Assembly (NCBI GenBank): GCA_029204225.1
Contig: CM055102.1
Coordinates: 50,745,616 to 50,809,615, forward strand
DNA from: Diphasiastrum complanatum
Taxonomy: Eukaryota > Streptophyta > Lycopodiopsida > Lycopodiales > Lycopodiaceae
Reading direction: 5' to 3'
Length of the DNA stretch: 64,000 nt
In this document: positions 1-10,247 of the stretch, in pieces
Layout of the letters: each line of letters starts with the position of its first letter
Numbering within the stretch: the first letter of the stretch is position 1
Translations under genes and position numbers: made by a program
Notes under the pieces: generated by a model
The model's database searches: none
Seen by the model: the letters and a program-made list of their open reading frames with translations, nothing else
What the model was told of the DNA's origin: nothing

Positions 1-114
1 ATCATATTAGCAAGATGGGATTCTATATTGATTGTTTCTTAGATACGATTTAACTGATAGGATATGATCGATATGTCAAATCAACCATGAAAATCTAAGC
101 AATGGTGAGAAACT

Positions 115-838
115 TGTGAAGAATTGAAAAAGATTATCTATGTTAGATATAGGGGTCTTATGTTTTTTATATCAAGCATCTAGGTGTAGGATGTTGATAG
201 GACCAAATTTGGCATAGATGGCAAATTACCAATCCACTTGTAATGCCACTATTTAGCCAAAATAGAGTAAGAGGCTAAACTCGTGCCAATTAGAGTATAG
301 ACAAGTGTAATACTTTTGTTTGATGAAATTTAAGAGGTCCAATAGGATTTAGAGGTGGAAACTTGAGGGGTATTTGAGATTTGCTTGAAAATGGTCCAAT
401 AGAATTTTGAGGTGAATGGATCAATGGTCCAATAGGATTAAGAGGTGTCAAAAGTGTGGTCCAATCATAGTTAAGCACTGTAGTAGCTCGTGGATCTACT
501 AGTATCATTGTACTTCTCATTTGGATCTAATTGATTAAGAGATTGAGTGGATTTTGAGTGTAATTGATTTTCTAGCTTTCTCTGTCTACTTGAGAGCTCA
601 TGATGATTTTCTCTCTCTACCCAAGGAGAGCAGCTTGTTTTTACTTAGAATAATTTTTGGATACTTTCCACACGTGTGAGTGAGAGTTGGAAGTGATTGA
701 ATGCATGTAGTAGTGTGTTTTTGCCATAGAGTCAAAGATAGATCTTGGATCTCAATCTAGTCTTGATCTTGATGCATTTACACACCTTAGGAGATCACAA
801 GTACATGTTGTGGTCAGTCCACACATGTGAATTTAATA
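115..838 (+). repeat. 5' LTR of Copia-A
   Basis: The LTR starts TGTGAAGAATTG and ends TTAATA directly before the primer binding site. Its end is therefore the unusual TG...TA rather than TG...CA. It carries four copies of a GGTCCAATAG-like word (about 340-445) and two CACACRTGTG palindromes (about 668 and 820). A T-rich stretch at 593-615 resembles the reverse complement of the 'GGGTAGAGAGAGAA' word found in the relics at 9.3 and 15.0 kb. Confidence 0.93.
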
Positions 839-851
839 TGGTATCAAAGCC
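839..851 (+). other. Primer binding site, initiator tRNA-Met type
   Basis: TGGTATCAAAGCC abuts the 5' LTR. It differs at one central position from the usual plant Copia site TGGTATCAGAGC, which pairs with the 3' end of initiator tRNA-Met to prime minus-strand DNA synthesis. Confidence 0.9.
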
Positions 852-1531
852 TACCTAAGGTTAGCATGCATTTTGATCCATTTAAGTGAAAACTTTTCAT
901 CAATCTTGAGCTAGACATTGTCAAGATCCATTTTCCTAACTATCTTGTCTAATTTTGGATCAAAAGAGATCAATAGGGCATTGATTGGGTCTGACCTGGT
1001 ACTGTACGGAATCAGGTGCTCCGACACATGTGAGGAACATCCAATTTTAGATTGAGATTTCTCTCTCATGCTTGATCCATTTATCTTGCTTGATAACTTG
1101 TTTTGAAGCTATTTATGTCTAGTTTTTGATGCAATTAGTTTCATTCCATTTGGTTGAGCCAATCAAAAGTTATAAGCTTTTGAAGAGGGTTAGGTAGGGC
1201 ACCTAGACCTGGGTGGACACATTTGGTTTGGTCAAGAGATTGCTTGGCTGATCTTTGTTCACAATTGTATGGTTACCAATCTCATCTATAAGTGATCTAG
1301 ACATTGTTTTGAGATCATAGCCAATTTGTTTTATGCAATATCATTGAGTTTGAGTCAAATTTGGTTACCTAGTGTATTTCACACGTGCTAAGAGTAAATG
1401 ATCCTAACTTTGTCTATAGTCCATCATTTGATGTGAAATAGATCTTGTTTTAGAGAGATTTGAGTAGCTAGTGAGAATCAATTCACAAATAGTTGCAAGA
1501 TCTTTCATAGGAGGAGATAGCACTTCATTAT

Positions 1532-2070
1532 TGGATCCTATTGAGAGTGTGTAGCAACATTTATTGTTCATCATTTGAGTTTTCTTCACTTTAAATGTCT
1601 TCAATGAGTTCATCTTTGTTGGAAACAAGTGAAAGACTGTCCACTTCAAACTATTCAATCTGAAACATGAGGATGGAATCTATCTTGACCCTTCAAGATG
1701 TGATGGACATAGTTCTTGGCCTTGAAGAAGAACCACAAGTTCTTCAAGAGGTTCAAAAATAGGATGGCTCTTCACTACATTAAGATGAATACTCTATTAT
1801 TGGATCCTATAGAGAGTGTGTAGCAACATTTATTGATCATCATTTGAGTTTTCTTCACTTCAAATGTCTTCAATGGGTTCATCCTTGTTGGAACCAATTG
1901 AAAGATTGACCACTTCAAACTATTCAATTTGGAAAATGAGGATGGAGTCCATCTTGATCCTTCAAGAAGTGATGGACATAGTTCTTGGCCTTGAAGAAGA
2001 ACCACAAGTTCTTCAAGAGGTTCAAAAATACAAAAAGAGAGCTAGGATGGCTCTCCACTACATTAAGATT
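1532..2070 (+). repeat. Tandem duplication of the gag start region in Copia-A
   Basis: A unit of about 269 bp at 1532-1800 recurs at 1801-2070, covering the end of the leader, the gag ATG and the first ~55 codons. The first copy lacks 14 bases near 1760 and carries a TGA where the second copy has a Trp codon, so only the second ATG (1864) opens the long gag frame. The 680 bases of leader before it (852-1531) show no gene. Confidence 0.9.
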
Positions 2071-3141
2071 AATGTCTCTAATGAGATATTGAGGGAGATA
2101 GGTACTTGTACAACAGCCAAAGAAGTATGGGATTATCTCAAGACTATCTATGAGGCTAAGAACACCTCTAGGCTCCTTACTCTTAGAAATCAAATCCTCC
2201 AAAGTAGCCAAAAGAGTGATGAGAGTGCATCTAGTTATGTTTTGAGAGTAAAAGATATTCATAGAGAGCTTGCTTGCATTGGTGATTCCATCAATCAAAA
2301 TGAGCTAGTCAAAGTCATTCTCAATGGCTTGAGAACTGAATTCGATAACCTTGTCCAATCCTATGCCATTAAGGAGGAGCTACCAAGTTTGGAGGCTCTC
2401 CAAAGTGTGCTAATTTTTGAAGAATCAAGACAAGAGTACAAGCTCTTGAGGATGGACAAGCTTTCTCTCACTCATAATGATGGCAAAGCCCTCTTTGCCA
2501 AGGACAAGCACAAAGGGAGGAGCAAGAACCAATATCAGCAATCCTCAAGAAAGGACAAAGCCAAATCCAAAGACAAAGATGAGGAGGAAGATGATTCCTC
2601 TAATGCTTCATCATCCAAGCTCAAGAAGAAGAAGATCAAGTGCTTTTATTGTGGCAAGAAAGGCCATTATGCCACCAATTGCTTCAAGAAGAAGAATCAA
2701 CTCAAGCAGGCCAATATCACCAATAAGAAGGAAGACACTATTGCAAGTGATGGAAAGGGATCTCTTATGGTCTCTAGCTTCTCATCCACTCCTTTCAAGA
2801 AGGATGCCTTATGGTATATTGATAGCGGAGCCTCTTCACATATGTGTACCTCCAAGGATTCTTTCTCTTCTATTGCACCTTATGATGGAGTCAAGAAATC
2901 AATATACACTGCAAATGAATGTCCTATTGAAGGCATAGGGAACATTCCCTTAAAGCTTGCATCCTCTGAAGTTCTCTCTCTTTCTAAAGTTCTTTATGTG
3001 CCTAAGCTTACTAAGAATATCATTAGTGTTGGCCAATTGCTTGATAATGGCCTTGATGTAAAATTCAATGTTGATACTTGCACTATCAAGAAGAATGATG
3101 AGATACTTGCATTAGGATCTAGATTTTGGAGGCATCTATAA
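1864..3141 (+). pseudogene. Copia gag and protease (frameshifted from pol)
   Basis: This 425-codon frame holds a gag of the UBN2/Copia type (about residues 10-190) with the opening 'NYSIWKMRMESIL'. A lysine-rich stretch follows, then a retroviral zinc knuckle CFYCGKKGHYATNC (about residues 260-273), and then the aspartic protease with catalytic YIDSGASSH (about 319-328). Gag forms the particle; the protease cleaves the polyprotein. The frame ends after a lesion near 3130, and the integrase that should follow continues in other frames. The start at 1864 is the second copy of a duplicated region. Identity is clear; function is lost unless frameshifts are bypassed. Confidence 0.92.
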
Positions 3142-4247
3142 ACTAGATCCAAATGAATATGTGAATGCTTGTAATGTTGCTCTTGTGAACAAGCTCTCTA
3201 TGGAGGAATTATGGCATAGGAGGTTGGGACATCCCAACTACAAATCCATGCTCTCTATGATCAAAGAGGCCAAAGCTATTGGCTTGCCAAAGTCATTCTC
3301 CAAGAAGATCCAAGCCTTGTGAGGCTTGTGCTATTGCTAAATCTCGCAAAAAGCCATTTACAAGATTTTCTATCAAAAGCAAGCATCCTTTGGAGTTAAT
3401 CCACTCGGATGTGCATTTCTCATCAACTATAAACAAGGGAGGAGCCACTTGTTTTGTTACTTTCATTGATGATTTCACAAGATTCACTTGGATATATCCT
3501 CTTGCTTCTAAATCTATGGTGTTTGATCATTTCCTTATTTTCAAAGCTTATGTAGAGAAGCAATTCTCATTCAAGATTAAAGCTCTTAGATGTGATGGAG
3601 GTGGTGAGTATATCTCCAATAAATTTCATGATTTTTGTGAGCTTGAAGGCATCAAAAGAGAGTTCTCTTGTGCCTATTCTCCATCTCAAAATGGAGTGCC
3701 TGAGAGAAAGAATAGATCTTTATATAGATGTGCAAAATCTATGAGAATTGAGGCACCTTTGCCCGAAAATTTTTGGGGAGAAGCCATTAATTGTGCAAAT
3801 TATCTTTGCAATAGGCTCCCACATATAGCTCTTGGAGGAAAGTCACCATATCAAATCTTATATTTGAAGAAGCCTAAGGTTGATCACCTTAGAGTTTTTG
3901 GATGCACATGCTTTGCCCATATTCCCTTGGAAACAAGGAAGAAGGAAGATCCTAGTGCATGCAAAGGGATCATGGTTGGATACTCATCCACCAAAAAGGC
4001 CTATAGAGTCTTTGTACTCTCTACTTCTCAAGTTACTAAAAGTAGAGATGTTGTCTTTCATGAAGATCAACATTCATCTTTTGAAGAGGCCGAGATCAAG
4101 AAGTCTATGGATGCATCACCTATTATTGATTTTGAAGACAATTATGAAGTGATGGGGTCAAGAATTGAAGAAGACTCTCCTTGGATTTTCTCATCGAGAA
4201 GATCCATGAGAGATAGATCCAAGCCTAAGAGGCTCTCACTGTGTTGA
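3142..4247 (+). pseudogene. Copia integrase (zinc finger out of frame, DDE core open)
   Basis: From 3142 to about 3310 a second frame encodes the HH half of the integrase zinc finger (LWHRRLGHPNY), and the CC half (CEAC) lies in a third frame. From 3279 a 322-codon frame carries the rve catalytic core: D in HSDVH (about residue 43), D in RCDGGGEY (about 105) and E in NGVPERKN (about 143), the expected DDE spacing. The Copia GKSPYQILYLKKPKVDHLRVFGC-type region follows. Integrase inserts the cDNA into the host chromosome. The frame stops at TGA 4245-4247, before the reverse transcriptase. Confidence 0.9.
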
Positions 4248-4261
4248 CAAAGGCAAATAAG

Positions 4262-4806
4262 TGGATCTTGATTCCACTAATTATGTTTTTTATGTCTCTC
4301 ATGAAGAGCCAAAGAATGTACAAGAGGCACTCAATACCAAGGAGTAGTATGATGCCATGAAGCAAGAGTATGATGCATTGATCACCATCAATACTTGGGG
4401 GCTTGTGGATCCTCCATCCAACAAGCATGTGATTGGTTGCAAGTGGGTATTTCGGATCAAGTACAATCATGATGGCACCATCAACAAGTATAAAGCAAGA
4501 TTATGTGCCAAAGGATTTTCTCAAATCCATGGCCTTGATTATGAGGAGACCTTTTCACTCATTGCAAAGATGGTGACAATAAGAATTCTTATTTCTCTTG
4601 CTTGTTTCTTTAAGTGGAAGGTGTTCCAATTAGATGTATCCAATGCTTTTCTAAATGGTGATCTTGAGGAGGAGATCTATATGGAAAACCTCAAGGATTC
4701 ATCAAGGATGAGTTTAAATTGTGCTTGCTCTTCAAAAGTCTTTATGGACTCAAGCAAGCACCAAGATCATGGTATTCAAGACTTAATCCTTTCCTTATCT
4801 CACTAG
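4262..4806 (+). pseudogene. Copia reverse transcriptase, N-terminal part
   Basis: The frame reads through the integrase-RT linker, meets a TAG at about 4348 (flanking residues K-E-stop-Y-D), and then opens at 4357. It carries the RVT_2 signatures NTWGLVDPP, GCKWVFRIKYN, YKARLCAKGF and QLDVSNAFLNGDLEEEIYM. A frameshift near 4690 sends the rest of the domain into the frame that starts at 4719. RVT_2 copies the element RNA into DNA. Confidence 0.9.
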
Positions 4807-5757
4807 GATTTACTCTTAGTGACTATGATCCTTCCATGTATCTAAAGTTTGTTGATAGTAATATTGTCATTCTTCTAATTTATGTTGATGACATTATTCT
4901 TTGTGGAAGTTGTATCAAGCTAGTTGGTGAAACTAAGCTAGCACTTGGATGTGAGTTTAAAATGCAAGATCTAGGAGAAATACATTACGTCCTAGGCCTT
5001 GAGATTGATTTTTACGAAGATCATGTTTTTATATGCCAATCTAGATATGCTCACTCTATGTTGAAAAAATTCCATATGGAAAATTCTAAGAGCATAGATA
5101 CTCCAATGGAGCAAATTGTAAAAGATCCTAATAAAGGTGATGAAAGATCCTTCGAGGACATCACACTTTTTAGGAGTCTTGTAGGCTCCTTGATTTGGCT
5201 TACCATTACTAGGCCCGATTTAAGTTTTTGTGTGCACAAATTGAGTCAATTTATGCAAGATCCTAAGATCCATCATAAGATGGCCAAGTGGATTCTAAGA
5301 TATGTATCTTCATCTTGTGATTATGGTCTACTCCATAAAAGTGAAGATCTATCCATTGTTAGCTACTCGGATTCGGATTTTGCAAGTGACAAGATGGATC
5401 GAAAGTCTATTAGTGCATACACTATCTTTCTTGAAGGCTATCTAATAGCTTGGCTTTCCAGAAAGCAAGATACTACATCTCTCTCTTCATGTGAGGCCGA
5501 GTACAAAGCACTCACTACAACCACCAAAGAGGTGCCTTGGATCAAGAGATTATTATTGGAGCTAAAGTGTATCAAGGAAGAAGTGGCACACCATTTTGTG
5601 AGAGAAAAGCTTATTGGAGGATAAATCTATTTGGAGCATGTTAACTCGTCCTCTTGTATTGCCGATCTACTCACCAAGCCTTTGAGCAAAAGTGCTTTCA
5701 TCAAGCATAGATCTAATCTTGGAGTTATATCAAGATCAATGCTTAAATCTTCATAGA
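4719..5757 (+). pseudogene. Copia reverse transcriptase C-terminal part and RNase H
   Basis: The 301-codon frame starts inside the RT at LFKSLYGLKQAPRSWY and contains the polymerase motif YVDDII (about residues 55-60). It then has SLIWLTITRPDLSF and the RNase H acidic residues in SYSDSDFASD (about 214-223) and SSCEAEY (about 255-261). The frame ends at 5624. The last part of RNase H, with IADLLTKPLSKSAFIKHR, continues in another frame to a TAG at 5755-5757, just before the polypurine-like CTTAGGAG and the 3' LTR. Confidence 0.92.
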
Positions 5758-5771
5758 TAATTTCTTAGGAG

Positions 5772-6480
5772 TGTGAAGAATTGAAAAAGATTATCTATGT
5801 TAGATATAGGGGTCTTATGTTTTTTATACCAAGCATCTAGGTGTAGGATGTTGATAGGACCAAATTTGGCATAGATGGCAAATTACCCATTTCCACTTGT
5901 AATGCCACTATTTAGCCAAAATAGAGTAAGAGGCTAAACTCGTGCTAATTAGAGTATAGACAAGTGTAATACTTTTGTTTGATGAAATTTAAGAAGTCCA
6001 ATAGGATTTAGAGGTGGAAACTTGAGGGGTCCAATAGAATTTGAGATTTGCTAAAATGGTCCAATAGAATTTAGAGGTGAATGGATCAATGGTCCAATCG
6101 GAATAGGAGGTGTCAAAAGTGTGGTCCAATCATAGTTAAGCATTGTAGTAGCTCGTGGATCTACTAGTATCATTGTACTTCTCATTTGGATCTAATTGAT
6201 TAAGAGATTTGAGTGGATTTTGAGTGTCAGTAATTTTCTAGCTTTCTTTCTCTACCCGAGAGCTCCTGATGATTGAGAGCAGTCTGTTTTTACTTAGAAT
6301 AATTTTTGGATACTTCTCACACGTGTGAGTGAGAGTTGAAAGTGATTGAATGCATGTAGTAGTGTGTTTTTGCCATAGAATCAATCTTGAATCTCAATCT
6401 AGTCTTGATCTTGGTGCATCTACACACCTTAGGAGATCACAAGTACATGCTGTGCTCAGTCCACACGTGTGAAGTTAATA
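5772..6480 (+). repeat. 3' LTR of Copia-A
   Basis: This is a 709-bp direct repeat of 115-838 with the same start and end. It differs by several small indels, for example a missing stretch around 6270, and by scattered substitutions, and it is followed by the AAACT target duplication. The preceding purine tract is weak. Confidence 0.93.
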
Positions 6481-6485
6481 AAACT

Positions 6486-7460
6486 CAGATAGCCCATCGG
6501 ATGTATTATGAAGCTTGGATGCCAACTGTGGAATGCAAAGGGAATGCAGGGTCGGATGCAACAGAATGTAATGGGCATCAAATGAATGTTGGCGGATGCA
6601 AATGGGCGAAAAATAACATGGGTCAAAAAAATAAATGTGGGTCGAAAAAAATGACAATGGCTCGAAAAATGATAAGGAATCGAAAAAATAAGAGGTCGAA
6701 AAATAATGGGGCAAAAAAATACGAAAAATTGCAACAAATGCGACACTTTTCACGAAAACTTTCGTGAAAAATGCGACAACAGTGCTAAACATTTTTTTTG
6801 ACACACAAAAAACTACGAAAAAATTTACGGAAACGTGACAAATGCAAAAATTTCGCGAGAAAACAACAAAAAATACCCTAAAATGCAAAGATCTCGAAAA
6901 CGAAAACGAAAATCCTCAAAGACCAAACCCGAAAATCAAAAATGCTAAAAATCCGAAACCCTAAAACACAAAATAAAAATCCAAAAAGAATCCCAAAAAA
7001 TCAAAAAAACTTAAACATTTTTAAAAAATTCTCAAAAAATGAAATTCAAAAAATTCAGAAAAAACTCAAAAATCCTCGAAAAACTCATTGGGAAAAACTT
7101 GAAAATTTTCTAAAAAATTCAGAAAAACTCGATATCGAAAATCCTCAAAAAATCTTGAAAATTTGAAAATGGTGAAAAAGTCGAAAAAATGGGAACAAAC
7201 TCAAAAAAATGATGAAAATGATAAAAAAAATTGAAAATAAAAATGGTGGAAAGCTCGAAAAATGGTGACAAACTCGAGAAATGGTGAAAATGATAAAAAA
7301 AAACTCGATAGAAATGGTGGAAAGCTCAAAAAAATGGTGACAAACTCGAGAAATGGTAAAATTGATAAAAAAAAAAAAAAAAAAAAAACTCGAAAAAATT
7401 GTAGAAAGCTTGAAAAAATGGTGACAAACTCGAGAACTCGAATTTAAAAAACAAAAAAAA
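6486..7460. repeat. Purine-rich low-complexity tract with degenerate tandem words
   Basis: From about 6600 to 7460 the top strand is almost all A and G. From 7160 it turns into irregular repeats of words such as GAAATGGTGACAAACTCGAG and AATGGTGGAAAGCTCGAAAA, spaced roughly 60 bp apart. It ends in a run of more than 20 A. The open frames here are compositional artefacts; I see no gene. Confidence 0.6.
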
Positions 7461-7700
7461 AACGTCGGATGTAATCGGAAATCAGAGCGGCAGATGCAAA
7501 AAAGAGTGGCAAATGGAAACTGACAGATGGAAAGAAAGTGGACTGGCTGATGCAAAAAAGGGTGGCGGATGGAAACTGGCAGGAGAATGGTCTGTCAGAT
7601 GCAATTCGAATTCTCCGTCGGATGCAATTCTGAATTCTGGTTTGTCGGGTATAAATGATGAATGTAAACGGACTGTTCTTCCGCCCCTAAAGAAAAGGTG
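6490..7700 (+). repeat. Scattered CGGATGCAA words either side of the purine tract
   Basis: The word CGGATGCAA and close variants (TCGGATGTA, CAGATGCAA, GCGGATGGA) occur near 6497, 6552, 6592, 7465, 7489, 7543, 7567, 7592 and 7618. Two adjacent ~57-bp units at about 7488-7545 and 7546-7600 share the order GATGCAAAAAAG, GTGGC, ATGGAAACTG. This may be the remains of a minisatellite or the terminal region of an unrecognised element. Positions 7701-8160 hold nothing I recognise, apart from CAATGTTAGCGC repeated near 7943 and 8018. Confidence 0.45.
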
Positions 7701-8180
7701 AGAAGCGGTGGAGAGCGGTGGGACGGTGGTTTTCGAAAAGTCTAGAGACAGTTCGCACAGATCTAAAGGATAAACAGGGATATTTTGAAGTCATCACGAT
7801 CTGACAAACAAGAATCTGAAATGCGTGCTTAGGAGAATGAGGAATGCAGGACATGAAGCAAGCAATCATTAGCGGGAAAATGGACTTGTAAAAACAAGTC
7901 TATAGATGAAAAAATCAAGAAGATTGTCAATGACAAACGACGCCAATGTTAGCGCAAGCATCTACTGGGTCTTTGTTCACTGATTCAACAACTATATGTG
8001 TTCGGATTCTACTTCTTCAATGTTAGCGCTAGAATCTCCTTGTCTCTACTGATCTGCTAGTGCCTCTTCTTCCTCTATTTGTAGTGATTCTGACCTCGTG
8101 TGCTACTATTCTTCTGACAGAGAGTCTGCCAAGCAATGGATCTGCTTGGTAACGGGTCTGCTATGGCCTCTAGCGGTTGT

Positions 8181-8252
8181 CTCTATTAGTATAATGGTAG
8201 TGTGTCACGCCTGTCAAAGATAGACCTATGACCTGATCTTGATCCTTTATTG
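8181..8252 (+). pseudogene. tRNA-Asp-like relic (possible head of a tRNA-derived SINE)
   Basis: TTAGTATAATGG (8187-8198) matches the tRNA A box. CCTGTCA (8211-8217) matches the tRNA-Asp anticodon loop with anticodon GTC. TCTTGATCC (8237-8245) resembles the B box GTTCGATCC at about the correct distance. The acceptor and T stems do not pair well, so it cannot be a working tRNA. A decayed tRNA gene or a SINE head are the alternatives; no A-rich tail or flanking duplication was found. Confidence 0.4.
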
Positions 8253-8452
8253 GCAATGGAAGCTCAACTTGGATATAGGATTTATCAAAACTCGATTCCT
8301 ACTTTCTACGGACTGTTTCAGTTCTTGTTTTATTATTACAGACTACAGATTATTACTAAACTAATCTACAAAAACATCAGGGAACTAAGCTAAATCTACT
8401 CTTACTGGAATCACAAAATCAATACAATCTCTTTAAAACTAAAATCATAAGT

Positions 8453-8748
8453 CCTACAAAGTGCTTCTTACAACTATCACTCAACAGTTGTAAGAAGAAC
8501 TCCTCGGGGAGCCAGAAACCAGGAGACATCAGAACTCGGTGGAATGATGGATCAATTTCCAAGTCCTGCACATCTACCTGATGCTAACACAAATGGAAAT
8601 CCTACAAAGTGCTTCCTACAACTGTCACTCAATAGTTGTAAGAAGAACTCCTCAGGGAGCCGATAACTAAAAAGCATCTGAATTGAGTAGAATGATGGAT
8701 CAGCCTCCAAGCCTTGCACATCTACTTGATACTAATCCCAAACCAATC
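8453..8748. repeat. Two tandem copies of a 148-bp unit, each with a strong hairpin
   Basis: CCTACAAAGTGCTTC starts both units, at 8453 and 8601, and similarity runs to the end of each. The first unit contains a perfect 11-bp stem (TTCTTACAACT at 8465-8475 with its complement at 8486-8496) around a 10-base loop. The second keeps the hairpin with one mismatch. No ORF is associated. Positions 8749-9290 hold no gene I can support. Confidence 0.75.
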
Positions 8749-9299
8749 CTTAAAAGAGAAATCAATAAGAAACACATTCATATATCAGTATCCAAACTAT
8801 ATGCATGAAGATGGAGCATGGAAAGAAATGCAAGTAGTATAATCTTCAATTAACAGAGCAACAGCATTTCAATACAAAACACATGCTATGAAACTCGTGG
8901 TGGAGGCCTCTATCTATACCCATGAGCTGTAGAACCCAATTGTATCTTATTTTGGAGTCCACCTCTTGCAACTAAGTGGACCCCAATCTATAATAGGTTG
9001 AGTTCCACCTCTTACTAGATAATAGGAGGCCTCTTCATTAAAAACATAACTCAAGTTGAGATTAGTCTAAATTGCTAGCTCCCACATGGCTATCCATCTT
9101 TCGAGAATTACTATGGGGATCATAACTATACATTCTAGCCTAGCACTAATAATTCTCGTGCTCTCAGACTCAACTCTCAACTTCATCTCTGTTGGAAACC
9201 CTTTTTGGGTGATGAGACACTGCATCGACACATCAGGGGCATGGCATTAGCTAACAAACAGACTGAGAAAACTAACTCCTTACTATGAGAGATGGATAT

Positions 9300-9480
9300 C
9301 AGAAAATATTCTAAGTGCTCACTATAAAGAAAACAGCCTGCTCTCGGGTAGAGAGAGAAAATCAACACCAAAAACTTGGGTAGAGAGAGAATGAGCCAAA
9401 ATCACCAAGATCTCAATATTCACAATATGGCAAAACAAGCCAATATTTTCCTACATCAAAGAGACTCGAATTCCTATAGT
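9300..9480 (-). repeat. Relic of a Copia-A-type LTR, reversed
   Basis: Words match the reverse complement of the Copia-A LTR in the same order: ATTCTAAGTG, AACAGCCTGCTCTC, GGGTAGAGAGAGAAAATCA and a second GGGTAGAGAGAGAA. Conservation is patchy and the ends cannot be fixed. Confidence 0.5.
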
Positions 9481-9539
9481 GGAGTTGCATGGAAAGTCCA
9501 CTTCATTTAGTTAACTCAACTATCATATATCCACATGTA

Positions 9540-9690
9540 AAACTGCATGCATGGATATTGCATGTACTGCATGTCAACTCTCAAAATTGCCTAGACATGT
9601 GTAGATCATGTAAACTACTTTGCATGTTGCTTGCATGCACTCTGAATGACTATGCATGCTATCTAAACTTTTGCATGCCATCATAAATGA
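9540..9690. repeat. Cluster of TGCATG words
   Basis: TGCATG occurs seven times or more in 150 bases (about 9552, 9567, 9577, 9621, 9631, 9652 and 9673), several within TTGCATGY. TGCATG is the RY element of plant promoters. Because the cluster lies just beyond the minus-strand CACTA remains, it could instead be a subterminal repeat of that element. Both are inference. Confidence 0.4.
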
Positions 9691-9848
9691 ACCTACCTAA
9701 CTCAAACTCGACCTATTATGTGCTCAAGTCACATACCTCTATGTACAATAAAATATACAAAAGAAATAAGGTGAGCATAGCCCCCAAAGTCAAGATAGGA
9801 AGATATTTTTTACCATTCTTCACACTTTGCAGAATGAGAAATAGGTAC

Positions 9849-10085
9849 TTAGGACTGCATTGTGGGGATCCCTCCAACAAGGACGTAGGAGAAAGCACCA
9901 AAGAAGGTCAGGAGGATGGTGCTTCCTTCTAATTTCCCCTTCAGATGTAGATAATGTAAATAATACCAAATGGTGAATACAATAGCCATAGATAACACCA
10001 TTAATTTAGCTACAAAAGTTTTAGATGATAATGTTATCGACCTCGCTAGGATGCTGAAAATCAACTCTTGCCAAAATATGTACAC
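9849..10085 (-). other. Unassigned open frame downstream of the Ulp1-like exons
   Basis: A 78-codon minus-strand frame is hydrophobic (for example LSMAIVFTIWYYLHYL). It could be a further exon of the Ulp1-like gene read in a shifted frame, because the overlapping frame reads RVDFQHPSEVDN. It could also be chance. I do not recognise it. Confidence 0.2.
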
Positions 10086-10247
10086 TTAGAGCTGGTGTAG
10101 TCACCAAATGAAAATTGTCAGACAATCAATCATCAGTAATCAGTAGTCATGACAAAATAAATGTCTCAATAGTAGAAAATATTACCACTTGAAATAAAAG
10201 AAACAAAAGTAAATGAGGGGAATTAAAGAGAATCAAGTCAAAATTAC

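Larger units (their letters stand above)
115..6480 (+). mobile_element. Copia-A: full-length but degenerate Ty1/Copia LTR retrotransposon
   Basis: Two related LTRs (115-838 and 5772-6480) flank gag, protease, integrase, reverse transcriptase and RNase H in the order diagnostic of Ty1/Copia. The 5 bases before the left LTR (110-114) and after the right LTR (6481-6485) are both AAACT, a perfect target-site duplication, so both ends are fixed. The coding region is split by several frameshifts and stop codons (near 3130, 3310, 4250, 4348, 4700 and 5620), and the two LTRs differ by many substitutions and small indels. The copy is therefore old and cannot make its own polyprotein. LTR pieces of the same lineage recur elsewhere in the window. 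Confidence 0.95.

Noticed and set aside
2477-2938. A 153-codon frame in the second reading frame of Copia-A
   Set aside because: It overlaps the gag-protease frame, which has the zinc knuckle and DSGA motif; the other frame has no domain.
6942-7555. Several Lys/Asn-rich and Phe-rich frames
   Set aside because: They follow from the A/G-only composition of one strand and show no protein features.
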